Below the pieces are notes generated by a model. That model saw only the letters and a list, made by a program, of their open reading frames with translations. It searched no databases and had not been told where the DNA came from. A program made the translations under genes and the position numbers. Shown piece by piece: positions 33,816 through 44,300 of a stretch of DNA of 64,000 bases (position 1 is its first letter; each line of letters begins with the position of its first letter). Source of the stretch: Ottelia alismoides (Eukaryota > Streptophyta > Magnoliopsida > Alismatales > Hydrocharitaceae); contig JAZKJV010000385.1 of NCBI GenBank assembly GCA_037367405.1, forward strand, positions 124,001 to 188,000, given 5' to 3'.

Positions 33816-36740
33816 TTAAACTATGCTCGTCCTCGAGCATCAAAAAGAATGACTAAGTTGGATTAACCCCTTTGTGCATGTGAATACAGGATCCAATCTG
33901 ATCAAGTCGACTCGGCTTCAGAGATCCAAAATTTTAGAGTTCAACCCAGCCTTAATCAAGAGGCTTCCAATTCCTCTACTTCTCTAGACTCTCTCTGATG
34001 TACATATAAACTAAAGGATATGAGTTTAATATTGACTGCAATTCTGAGAGTAGAGTCAATTCGTCACCCAAAATCTTGGTCCGAGAAAATCTCCTAAGGA
34101 CCCAATCCTCAGCACTAGGGAATAAATCAAATCTTGCATTCAGTCCACCGTCTCTTTAGTTGTCAGACTTAGAAAGTGTAGATGGCAGGCCAGAAATGGA
34201 GGGCATGGGATTGTGTCAATTCTTCTCTCCCTCTCATTGGAACAAGGATTCTCTCTAGTGCCTTTTACGCAACACATTTTTTTTGGTGTTGATCAGTGCG
34301 TCCGTCAAGAGAAGTTGGAGCCGTCTGCACTTGTTTTCCTGGGAGTACACCGGGGTGTGTCTTTTTTGAGTATCTATTATACCTTCTACACCCAGACTTG
34401 TAGCATTTACGATGCAGAGCCCTTTTTTGGTGCAAGCCCGACTCCTGGTCCTAATAGCGGTGGTCCAAGTGGACACTTTGAAAAAGTTTGGGAGCGCTCG
34501 CCTTTGGTGGAAGCTCTTTTATATTTGACTTTGTGGAATGAGAGCTTTTCTTTGAAATTTCATTGACTTGTATAATTTTTGGCTAGCTCCACTGCTTTTA
34601 CCAAGAGTTGGCGCACACTGATCAACAATTTTTTTATTTATTTTTCACACCCAGGCACTTAGGTCAATGTCAAGAGATTAGTATAAGAATCAAGTTCTCA
34701 TACTGGCTGATATTGCTGACACTCAGGTTTCCTGAAGCCTTCAAAGATTTTATCCCATCCTCGAGCATCATTAGATCAAATCCAGACTTGAATCTCCCAT
34801 CCCAATTCCTCGAATGAAAAATCAACTCATCTCAATCAAAACCGCAGTCGTGCATGTGATGTGCTGATCATATTCTTTTGTCTGAGATTAAGCATGGAAT
34901 ATAGCATGCAAATCTAGAGACCTAGGGGAATGTGGATGATTAAGTCTAAGACCCTGATGGTTAAGGCTGGTTAACCGCAAATCTCAAAGACCTCATAAAT
35001 CAAGCTTCCTTGAACAATTCAGATCCTGAGTGAAAGTGTAAGAGTAGAGGTTTAATCCAACTTCTTCATTCAAAAACATTTTTTTTAATTTTGCTCATTT
35101 TTATGGATTTTAGTTTTTAAGGTTAAAACACAGGTTAGACTCAACTTTCCTTGATAAAAGGTTTTCAAAACCATGTCACATAAATAAAAGATTTTCAAAA
35201 CATTTTTCAAAAAGATTTTTCAAAACAAGAAAAACTCATTTTTTTCAAATCATTTTCAAAAATATTTTTATCTAAATAGTGTAACATAGTTAGAAAAGCC
35301 GTGAAATCTTTTGAGTTCTCTTAGTCCAACGAATTTTACCTTAGCCAAAAAGTTTTTAATTTTTCAAAATTTTCAGATATTAGCTAAAGTAAATAAATTG
35401 TATGTACGGTATACCCCCTCTATCCTTGAACTTTGCTATGTCCTCATAGCACTAGATGTTACGAGTCCATATGTCCATTTAAAAATAGAAGAATATACGG
35501 GAGATAAGAGGGACTCCCCCCTATACTTAGGTTAGAAATAACCTAAGTATAAAGGCAAGAAAAGATGAGTAGAGAAAATCACGGGGATTTGGGTCCCCCC
35601 TATACTTAGGCTGAGATTAGCCTAAGTATAAAGATGGAGATTGATGTTGGAAGAGACCCAAGGTGAACGAAGAAGAGGGATGGATTTACAAGTGAGTGGC
35701 TGAATCTTCGGAGATGAAATGGAGTGACTACGGATTTGGGGTGTGTGTCACAATAAATATGGCTCAATCAAGCAAGCAAACCCTTAGTTTCACCAACTCA
35801 CACATGAAACCAACCAAGGTTGGTTGATTATCTTGTCGGTTTTATTGGTGATAAAACTTTAGATAATTACGCGGAGAAAAATGTGAAATAGAAACCAACG
35901 CGTAACTGAGGGTGTTGCTCTCCCAAAACCGAATTTTACTCCATTTTTGATTGACTTGCAATTAACAGTCCCAATTTTATTTTAGGTTATCACTGAATTA
36001 TGGTTAGCACAAAATCAAGAAGTCATCGTCTACCGTTCATTCCATTTTCCATTAATCCTAGGTGATCAAGCTAGGAAATGAAAGCCGAGAAAAACATGTA
36101 TTCGAAGAAACCGCGATCTAGGCTAAGCGAGAAATCATGCAGTGATTTGACAAAAATACGTGAAAAACGGGGGCTGTTTTGAAAACCAAATCCAACATGC
36201 ATGCAAGTCGAAAAAGCCACACCTAATCATGCATCTATTAGCGATGATTAATCTTCATTAATTTTTTTAGCTACATGATGCGAGATTATGTGCGTCTATC
36301 ATTTAGTGTGTCCTACCTACGATCAAGCACATAAAAATATGAAAGATAAAGTGAGCTCGGAGAGCCGCGTGCCTATCCTAGGTCGACACTCAAGTGGGGA
36401 CGATCCCCACACAACCACCATCGTTCGATTACAATCGCGAGTCTTCGATCGAAGACCGCTGTAAACGACGAATTTATTATAAGTTCATGCAAACATAAAA
36501 TGCGAGACATTTTTTTTCTTTCTTCCTTATTTGCTCCAAGCATGCTCCTGCGGCTCCTCGCAGCGGGAAACATCGGCTTCTCGCCTCCTTGAACACCAAG
36601 GGCCCTACCACAGAAACAATAGTTAGATACCAAATAAGAAAGAAAAAATTTTATATGCAAAATATGTGGTTAGTTGACCTATAAAAAGAAACACTAAATT
36701 AAACACACAAAAATCCAAAAAATAAAAGAAATGAGCCGTG
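33816..36740 (-). other. LARD-1 internal region, non-coding
   Basis: AT-rich. The longest frames (34213-34566 plus, 36660-36373 minus) have no gag, protease, integrase or RT motif. It contains two strong hairpins at about 35519-35552 and 35599-35632 (arms TATACTTAGG and its complement) and T-rich stretches (35080-35360). The region beside the primer site (36470-36740) would be the leader. Confidence 0.75.
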
Positions 36741-36758
36741 TCCCCGGCAACGGCGCCA
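36741..36758 (-). other. LARD-1 primer-binding site for tRNA-Asp
   Basis: The plus strand reads TCCCCGGCAACGGCGCCA, identical to the 3' end of plant tRNA-Asp with CCA. On the minus strand this is TGGCGCCGTTGCCGGGGA, two bases from the 5' LTR. Confidence 0.92.
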
Positions 36759-36760
36759 TT

Positions 36761-39735
36761 TGACGACCCGCAAAATCGGCCCTTTAATAATGCTAAATTA
36801 GCACGTGGAAATGTCGTAGCAGTCGGGCCGATTTCGGTCGTCAAAAGATCAGCTCATTTAAATATATGCGATAATAAATCAAAAGGAGATGATCGTGATT
36901 TATTTTACTTGGCAAGAAACCAAGGTCGAACTCAGGGACACGAGCCTCTCTCATATTAATCGGATTTGAGTCTATTTAATTAAGTGTTGAGTTAAAAGTA
37001 TAAAGGTCAAAACATGCAAAGACAATGACAAGACATGACATTAAAATTAAACATGCACATTTTTTTATCAATTTTTATAATGCAAATAAATACACATGCA
37101 AAGAATCACAATTATGCCCTAGATACGAAATGATGAGCAAACGTCAACAACAAGGCAATTCCAGATTTAATTAAGATGGCAAACTCAGTTTGAACAAGGC
37201 ATGGATTAACTAATAAGAGACACATAGCTATCAAAATAATACGTCAACATTAAAGTGTCCATTACTTAAAATAAGCATGCCATGAGAAAGTACGTCAAAC
37301 GAGCTTCGAAATGAAACTGAAATCGACTCGATTGGAGATACGTAGCTCAAGATATTCAACAAAGAAAGCAGGGGCATAACTGAAAGAAAACATGAAAAGA
37401 TACCTACAAACAGGTCCCTGGGAGGGACGAAAATGTAATAAAAAATAAAGACGAATCCTTCCCTGTAAATTGTCCACAAGCACAGGGGCATTTTTGCAAA
37501 TGTGGAAAGTTGCGAGGGCATAGGTGCAAAATGCCCGATGTGCACGTGGACTGCACATGCTTCTGGACCTGCTTGCAAATGTGGAGAAGTCAGTGGGCTC
37601 CTCTGCAAATTTCCCAGGTACGCACGTGCCAGGCACGTGCGGCCCAGGCTCGGATAGAGGCTCAGTCAAGGCAGAGGTTCGGAGACGCTTCGGGTAAGCT
37701 CGGCTGAGGGTCGGATCCGCTGCAGGCTTGGGGAAGGTTCGGACGTCCCAAGCCTGGAGGCTCGGGATTGAGGCTCGGTGAAGCTCTGGAGAGGACACGT
37801 GGCTGAATTGTGCACCATCCGATCTTCAGGGATCCGACGGCATCTGAACGTGGTTCCTTGTGGACGACGTGGCTGAATTGTGACCGTTGGATGAACACCG
37901 GTGAGGTGCATCCAACGGCCACTGCTCGTTCACCTTCCTCCTACGGCTGGCGGCGGGAACTGAGCTCCGGCAAAGGAGCTCTAGCTCCGCCGCTCCTTCC
38001 TGGGTACGGTGGCGCTCGCCCAAGGCTACTTAAGGATTGCCGATGAAGATTAGAGCTCGGGCGAGGCGTCTGGTAGCTCAGCTCGGGTCGCCGGGGCTCC
38101 AATGTCGAAGATGACAGTCACGAAGATGGGCCCGGCGACCTCTCCGGCCATTGAAGGAATGGATCGACCTGCATAGTTAGTACCTATAGCCGAAGCGTAA
38201 CTGTGTGTGTGTGAGTGAAGTGGAAGCTCAGGCGAGTGTGAAGAACATGGGGAGCTCGGAGCTCCTCCGCCGTCAAGGCGGAGGAGGTGGGTCGGAGGCG
38301 ATGGGGGGTATGGAAGAAGGGAAGCATGGTCGGAGCGATGCGCAATGAAGGGGGTTCTACGGTGAAGCTAACAGGAGGTTCATCGGAGGGTGACAGCTAC
38401 GGGAACGGCTTAATTAATTCGACAAAATTCGAGAAAAATACAAGAAGGAGGAAGGAGACTTACCTTGGTCGGAAGCGGAGCGGAGGGCTTGGGCTGAAGC
38501 TCTAAGCGAGCTCCGGGTCTTCGCTGGACATGGCCAGCCATTCCATGCAGCTCGGGCGGTCACCACGAGGCGTCGCAGCTCCGCCGTCGAAGGCGGAGGG
38601 TCTCACCGGGAGTGGAGTCGTCGTCGCTCAATCGCACCGCCTCCCCCTGTCACGGGGAGGCGGAGGAGGGCTGGGCTCCCTTCCTCGTAAAGGTGGACGG
38701 GGTGTAACGGTGAGGGAGGCGGCGTATTTGAAGGGGTGAAGTGGCGGAGCCGATGAGGAGGACGTGGGTTTCGAGGAGGAAATGGGGAGCGTGGAGAGAG
38801 CTCCGTGAGTGGAGGTGGTGCTCGCGAGGGTCACGGTTGACTGGAGAAGGTCATGGGGTAGTTGGCGAGTGGAGATGGTGGAAGGTGAAGGCAAAAAAAT
38901 GGAAAGGGGGCGAGGTGTGCGAGTGGAGATCGTGTGCGAGAGGGGGTCTGCTGGAGGTTGACGACGGTCTCCTGACCGTTGGATCTGGAGATCCAACGGT
39001 GGAGAGTAAGGCGCGGAGTGACGGCCAGGATAAGATCTGAGGCGGCATGATCGGAGGGCAGATGGAGCGGCCACGTGTCATGACGAGGTCGAGGCGCTAA
39101 AGAACGGTGATGATGGAATCTCGTGCATGATCGATCGGCTGAGGACAATGAGCGGGTTGAGCGGCAGAGATGGACGATCAGGAGCGCGATCGGAGGGCAC
39201 CAGTCTGCGCCACGTGGCACGCTCTGGTGAGAGCGCTCACGTGCGGTGCAGATTGAAGGCGGGGATGATCAGACGGCTGAGGGTTGATGCGGGTCGTGGA
39301 GGGAACTGGACCGTTGGATCAGGAGCAGATCCAATGGTTCAGATTGCAGGCGGATGGGGCAAGGGAAGCGGGCCACGTGGCTCACCCAGATTGGGCCACG
39401 TGGCCCAATCAGATTATTCCGATGATATTTTTAATATTTGAAGGCTTATTTGGTCGAATTTGAGAAAACTCAAAACATGAAAGTTGTAGATCTTGATGAG
39501 ATCTACAAGTTTCATGTTGACCAAAACTAGAGAAGAGATCAAACGAAGACACGAAACATTTTTGAGGGTATTTTTAAGTCTAAAAATACCACGAATTTTG
39601 TTTTGTCAGTTTTTTGTGGTTTTTAATTTATTATGGACTCTGTTAATTATGAGACATTAACAGGGATTTATTGACAAACTTTTAAGCAAGGGGGTTAATT
39701 ATGGGAAATAAAGATGATGAAACTGAGGTTCATCA
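36761..39735 (-). repeat. LARD-1 5' LTR
   Basis: 2975 bp, nearly identical to 30830-33804. Differences seen by eye include positions near 37171, 37178, 37664, 37797, 37944, 37998 and 38069. Its outer edge abuts GAGGG (39736-39740), where L1a resumes. Confidence 0.92.
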
Positions 39736-39740
39736 GAGGG

Positions 39741-40452
39741 CATCCTCAAGAGGAGATTCCCTAGACTTCTGGCTCTGGCGACGTCGAGGGAGGCCACTCT
39801 TTCTCAGGTTGCGATAGTGGGGTCTTGGGCACCTCAATTCGTCTCGGATCTATCGGATCAGCGCATGGAGAAATTCTTGAGGATGCTGGCAAAGGTGCCT
39901 CCGCCGGGGGGCAATCTATGGAGGAGGATCACTTTTTGTGAAGGGGGGGAGGTTTTATGTTAAGAAGGCGTATGAGGCGATGAGGGGGTTGGTTGTAGAG
40001 CAGGAGCGGGATGTGGATTTCTGTTAGGACATGAAGATTATCTGGGCAACCAGGATTCCTCTTAGGGTGAAGATTTTTCTGTGGTGTCTAAGACGAAATC
40101 AATTATGTGATAAGGCAAGGAGAGGAAGGTTGTTTGGTTTGGAGGATACGCAATGTAACAGGTGCGAGGGCTTGGTTGAGATGTGGATCACCTTTTCTTT
40201 GGATGCGAGACTTCGACGCATGTGTGGAGGGAGTCGGGGATTGCTTGGGTGGAGGCGGAAGGAGTAGAGCCATTTTGGAGGTCGGTGCGTGCGGTGGACA
40301 TGGATTCGACGGACGACTGCTCCAAGTCGTTTGCGGTGATGTGAGCTATTTGGGCAGGGAGAACTGAGCTCATTTTCAAGAACCAGAGGTTCTACTCCGA
40401 GAATGTTGTCTCACATTGTAATGCGCTTTATAATTTGTGGTCTTCTATGTAA
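39741..40452 (+). pseudogene. L1a ORF2 C-terminal zinc-binding domain
   Basis: Resumes L1a after the insertion. SWAPQFVSDLSDQRMEKFLRM lies near 39824-39885 (read in pieces). After frame changes, IPLRVKIFLWCLRRNQLCDKA (40049-40111, read in pieces) and the zinc ligands CNRCEGL and HLFFGCET follow (one frameshift between them near 40178). AIWAGRTELIF and FYSENVVSHCNALYNLWSSM then lead to TAA 40450-40452. This matches the closing block of L1b and LINE-A. Confidence 0.87.
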
Positions 40453-40533
40453 GGTTGTCGTTCTTATTATAATATAATTTTGACTGTGGTGACTCCCGTC
40501 TCGGGAGGGCACCCTCTTTTTAAATAAAAAAAA
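40453..40533 (+). other. L1a 3' UTR with hairpin and A tail
   Basis: Short 3' UTR with a stable hairpin (GGTGACTCCCG, TCT, CGGGAGGGCACC; 40488-40513) and an A-rich end at 40522-40533. Similar hairpins close LINE-A, LINE-C, LINE-E and LINE-G. Confidence 0.7.
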
Positions 40534-40537
40534 GATG

Positions 40538-41839
40538 AATTCGAAGATAATTTCAATATTTATAATCCTATTGAATTTTGTTTAATTATCAGACGTCCAA
40601 ATACCCTTATAAAAAAAATAAAACAAATAAGTAACCCCTTACTTTCCCTTTTATGGAACAACACAATTTGATTGCCGAACCTCCCTTCCCGATGGGTCCT
40701 CACACCGCCCATGCAAGTTTTGTTGTATGCTCTGAAAGTTTTATAGAATGCCTTCCAACACTTCAAACCATGCCAGGATGTTCCATCTTTCGAGACTTAT
40801 GACCACTCTCCTTGTTCGAAAATGTGTATCCCCTACGACATGTGGTCACACTTTCCTTACTCACAAGGACTCCCCACCACATTCCCCTTCCTCTTGCGAT
40901 CTCGCGGTTCTTTCTCTAAGATGTCATGCTGCCCTCCCCTACCTTGCATGAATATTTGCCCAGGTGCACTAGTGGGTCTCTTTTCTCATTTGAAGAGGCA
41001 ACGATACTCATGAGACTCATTGGAAATCCCCAACATCTCCCAGTTAGAATGATATACCCCCTACCACCCTCACTCATCCCACGGGCAGGAAAACCCGCAT
41101 GATGCATGTTGCGTGCAGTTGTTAAAGGTGGAAACCCAACTACTGTTTGCAGTCGCCAGTGGCAGGTCGTGTAACTCAAACTATATGTCGTTGGTGCCAG
41201 ATTCAAATTGATGGACGCTTAGATGGGCGTGAGCATTGTTGGATAGCCATCACTCATCAGTAATGCTCTCCAACATTTCTTGTTACACATTGGCACTAGC
41301 AATGAAGGTTGGGGATTAGTGGTTGCTTAAGAAACAAGAACGGGAAGGAAATGAAGGTATGAAAATCTCGGCAAAAGGTGTCATTAAAATAATATAATTT
41401 TTGAAAGTCACGAGAGCTCATGTGACTGAATAGAAGAATAAAATTGGCAGAATTATCAAAATTATAGTGGAGCCCATTATTGAGTACCGAAATTGTTTCC
41501 TAACGTTTCTGACAACCCATTTTGATCTGGGCCCCAAATGTGCTTCAAGGATATATTGGTGCACATTTCATACAGAAACCACACCAAGGAAAGAGAGGCT
41601 AGATTGTTGCATTTGTTTCCCCTAAATTAGAGGCTAGACTGTTGCATTTGTTTTCCCTACATTATGTGTTGGGCAAAATTTCTAACGCAATCCCCTGTAC
41701 TGGTCATTAATCTGTACGTACCAAACTTTTCTACTTAATAAGTTCATTGAAGCAACGGCAAAAAAATAATATTAAGCATTGCAATATAATGACATTGTGA
41801 TGAATATAAAAGTTGACTCCCCAGAAGTTTAAATTTTAC
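40538..41839 (-). other. Intron upstream part of the 25.9-kb intron, no recognised elements
   Basis: Lies between the L1a target duplication and the donor site of the LisH exon. Frames at 40560-40766, 40748-40951 and 41206-40916 have no known motif. The short direct repeat AGAGGCTAGA/TTGTTGCATTTGTTT occurs twice at about 41597-41662. Confidence 0.5.
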
Positions 41840-41999
41840 CTCTCGAATTATCTTCCTGTTCTGTAATTCAAACTTGTTTCTTTCGAAACTGAGACTTTCA
41901 GGAATACTTGAGACAGGTGGCAGGGCAGTTTGACTTTCAGAATCAAATGAAGAAAGAGTACCTTCATAACCATAATGTAGCAAATACGAACGGACAATC
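41840..41999 (-). CDS. RANBPM: RanBPM-like protein, LisH exon
   Basis: A 160-base minus-strand exon: one base completing an upstream codon, then 53 codons without stops. IVRSYLLHYGYEGTLSSFD is the LisH helix pair found after the SPRY domain in RanBPM/RanBP9 proteins, followed by the usual acidic/polar spacer and FELQNRKIIRE, the link to CTLH. The acceptor is TTCTTTTCCTAG (AG at 42001-42000, phase 2) and the donor is GAG then GTAAAA (GT at 41839-41838, phase 0). It joins exactly to 15877-15945, giving NRKIIRE followed by LIRGGEID. In the family this module mediates dimerisation and assembly of the CTLH ubiquitin-ligase complex. Upstream SPRY exons were not found up to 64000. A lone relic is possible, but two intact spliceable exons favour a real gene. 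Confidence 0.85.
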
Positions 42000-42214
42000 C
42001 TAGGAAAAGAATCATAGATCAATTTAGTTCACAATAAGTGAAAAACTACAAAGGGGAGATTCAAAACATTGACATATCACGCTTATCATAATGGCAGAAA
42101 CAGGAAATGCAAGAAAATGTGAATAGCAGAAAAGATATTTTTTACAGATGAAATATCCTTCTCAATAAAGAATAAAATAAAAACACCGCGTGTTTACATA
42201 AAACAATCATACAG
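42000..42214 (-). other. Intron upstream of the LisH exon
   Basis: Short AT-rich stretch with the acceptor tract at its low end and the Copia-4 LTR at its high end. The TTGAACTAAATTGAT-like segment near 42025 could hold the branch site. Confidence 0.5.
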
Positions 42215-42352
42215 TTGAGGTCTTCGAATGTTTCTTATTGAGTAGTGAGTCCCTAGGCTTCTTTATATGAGAGGTTAGGACTAGAGTGTACACCATAGAA
42301 AAAGAAGAGACAAGGTATCTCCCCGAAGGGTTGCAACTCATAAGCACTAACA
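42215..42352 (-). repeat. Copia-4 3' LTR
   Basis: Carries the family core (CCCTAGGCTTCTTTATATGAGAG) and ends CACTAACA followed by the purine tract complement CTCCCTCTCAAGATGA (42353-42368). The left end is approximate. Confidence 0.7.
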
Positions 42353-42458
42353 CTCCCTCTCAAGATGAAGCATATATATCAAGCATGCTTAGCTTTTTCT
42401 GATAAATAAAAGGGTGGTGTCCCAATATGGGACTCACCACAAGACACATATATAATTA

Positions 42459-42765
42459 AGGGTAAATTACAATTTGGGTCCACATATATGGGTCCGATCC
42501 CAGAATGGATCCCGATCTTTAAATTGTAATGATTTGGGTCCTAGGACCATTAATGTAAGAAACTTTTTGGGGCTAATGACGAGTATGCCCTTGTTTAAAA
42601 GTTGGAATTCAACCTCCATTCCCTTCCCAACAAGGGCATATTCGTCATGAACCCCAACATTTCCATTTCCTAAATGGTCATGGGACCCGAATCGTTACAA
42701 TTTAAAGATCAGGACCCATTCTGGGATCGGATCCATAAATGGGGACCCAAATTGTAATTTACCCT
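42459..42765. mobile_element. 307-bp MITE with long terminal inverted repeats
   Basis: Ends AGGGTAAATTACAATTTGGG and the matching complement CCCAAATTGTAATTTACCCT. Inverted similarity extends for about 100 bp inward (GATCCCAGAATGG / CCATTCTGGGATC, ATTTAAAGATC pairs). The flank TATAATTA occurs at 42451-42458 and 42765-42772; 7 or 8 bp of duplication depending on the last base. No coding capacity. The superfamily is not settled by this evidence: hAT fits 8 bp, while Mutator MITEs with similar ends have 9 bp. Confidence 0.8.
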
Positions 42766-42912
42766 ATAATTAACTAGAAAAGTTACAAGATGTTATATGG
42801 TCCAAGCTTTACATAAAGCTCGACAATGCTCGACCACATTCTCAGAGTAAAAAGTATTCCCCCCTCCAAAAATGACATCATTTCTGGCACTCCAAATTGC
42901 TCATAGCAGCAT

Positions 42913-43057
42913 TGTTGCAAGAAAAAGAAAAGATGTTTATTTCTTGTAACCCTAGGCTCTCTTATATATGGGAGAGACCTATGGGTAAATTACATGAGAT
43001 AGATATAAAGAAATAAAATAACTGGAAAGATACAAGGAATGTAGAAATATCTCAACA
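42913..43057 (-). repeat. Copia-2 3' LTR
   Basis: 145 bp, TGTTGCAAG...TCTCAACA, followed by CTCCCCCTCAAGATGGA (purine tract complement, 43058-43074). Pairs with 53147-53284 plus 56121-56130. Confidence 0.9.
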
Positions 43058-44054
43058 CTCCCCCTCAAGATGGAGCATAGATGTCAATCATGCTCAGCTT
43101 GGACAAACATTTCTAAAATTCCCCTCTGAGTAATGCATTGGTAAAAATGTATGTTGTTTGCTCTCTTGAACTAACATTAGAAGTAGAAATCAGACCCTTC
43201 TGAATCATATCTCTAGTATAACAGCAGTCTACCTCAATATGTTCCGTTCTCTCATAAAATGCGGGGTTGTTGGCAATAAAAAGAGCAGCTTGATTGTCAC
43301 ATTGGACGTGCATGGCAAGTGGCACCTCTATAGGCAGGTCAATAAGAACAGATCTGACCCACATCATATCCGTGATAACTTTTGCCATAGCCCTATATTA
43401 TGACTCGACACTCGATCAAGCAACCACAGTCTGCTTCTTGATCTTCCATGAAATCAAGGAATTCCTTTTAAACACAGCAAAGTCCGAGGTAGACTTTTTA
43501 TCCTTTAGACATGCAGCACAATTTGCATCTGCACATGTTGTAACTGAGAGAGATGTGTCGCTGTTGAACAGAAGTCTCGTACCAGGTGAAGTCTTCAAGT
43601 ATCTCAGAATCATATGGATTGCATCCATATGTGCCAGTCTGGGCTGGTCCATGAACTGACTTACTTTGCTCGCAACAAAGCATATGTCGAGCTCGGTGAT
43701 GATCACATATAGTAGCTTGCCAACAAGCTCCATGTACCACCTTTTGTCGACCTCCTCAGTGTCATCATGATATAGCTTTATGCTCACGTCAATAGGAGTA
43801 GTGGCAGGTCTGCAATCTGTCATGTATGTTTCTGAAAGAAGATCTGCAACATACTTCCTCTGAGTCATCACAAGACCACGTTAGTTCCTTGCAAACTCCA
43901 TCCCAAGGAAGTAACGTAGATGTCCAAGATCCTTGGTCACAAACTGCTGACATAAAAAGTCGTTGGAACCCTGAATACCCTGTTTGTCATCCCCTGTAAC
44001 AATAATCTCATCAACATATACAAGAATGACAATAGTACCTTCATGGGTCTTTTG

Positions 44055-44299
44055 TCTTCTTCCCAGGCCCGGAACAGGACAGATTTCCCTGCTGATTCAG
44101 CACGAACTCCTTCTGAATCCAGTACAGATAATGATCGATGGCTTGATTGGGTCATGTCGTCTTCGAATTCTTTCTAGGGGACTCTCGTTAGTTCGCGCAA
44201 GGCACGAGCAGTGAATTCATTCTATTGTGGTGTGTCTTAAACGTTCCCATTGCCGTGCATCCAGAAGGAATTGAACCTACGAATTTGCCAATTATGAGT
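44055..44299. other. Organelle-like DNA insertion in Copia-2 RT
   Basis: Copia RT homology is continuous on both sides (QKTHEG below, DHSLFV above), and Copia-1 shows these motifs adjacent, so about 245 bp has been added. The high end is most of the 3' half of a plastid-type tRNA-Ile(CAU). The remaining 200 bp is GC-balanced, unlike the element. It contains an open minus-strand frame (MTQSSHRSLSVLDSEGVRAE at its start) which I do not recognise; plastid or mitochondrial origin is likely. Confidence 0.7.
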
Positions 44300-44300
44300 T
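44256..44300 (-). pseudogene. trnI-CAU: Plastid-type tRNA-Ile(CAU) gene, 3' fragment
   Basis: The minus strand reads AACTCATAATTGG (anticodon loop with CAT), then a T-arm GGTTCAATTCC and the acceptor end GGATGCA. Compared from memory with the plastid trnI-CAU consensus, 43 of 45 positions agree. The 5' half (acceptor start and D arm) is absent, so it cannot fold or function. Confidence 0.75.

Larger units (their letters stand above)
30830..39735 (-). mobile_element. LARD-1: non-coding LTR element with 2975-bp LTRs, TSD GAGGG
   Basis: Two LTRs of equal length (30830-33804 and 36761-39735) flank 2956 bp without gag or pol similarity. The pentamer GAGGG is present on both sides. The tRNA-Asp primer site beside the right LTR and the purine tract beside the left LTR show minus-strand orientation, the same as the RanBPM-like gene. 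LTR ends are TGATGAACC...GGGTCGTCA on the minus strand. By eye the LTRs differ at about 14 positions (0.5 percent), so insertion is recent. A tRNA-Asp primer points to an Athila-like Ty3 lineage, but with no proteins this is an inference. It would depend on proteins of another element. Confidence 0.93.
26200..40533 (+). mobile_element. L1a: near full-length L1-type LINE, split by a 8.9-kb LTR element
   Basis: Order on the plus strand: short leader, ORF1 with CCHC knuckle, endonuclease, reverse transcriptase, connection region, then (after the insertion 30830-39735) the zinc-binding domain, stop, 3' hairpin and A tail. The 12-bp word (A)8GATG at 26188-26199 and 40526-40537 is the likely target duplication, overlapping the A tail. 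The LINE part alone is about 5.4 kb. ORF2 carries several frameshifts, so it is inactive. It lies antisense to the RanBPM-like gene inside its large intron. Confidence 0.85.
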
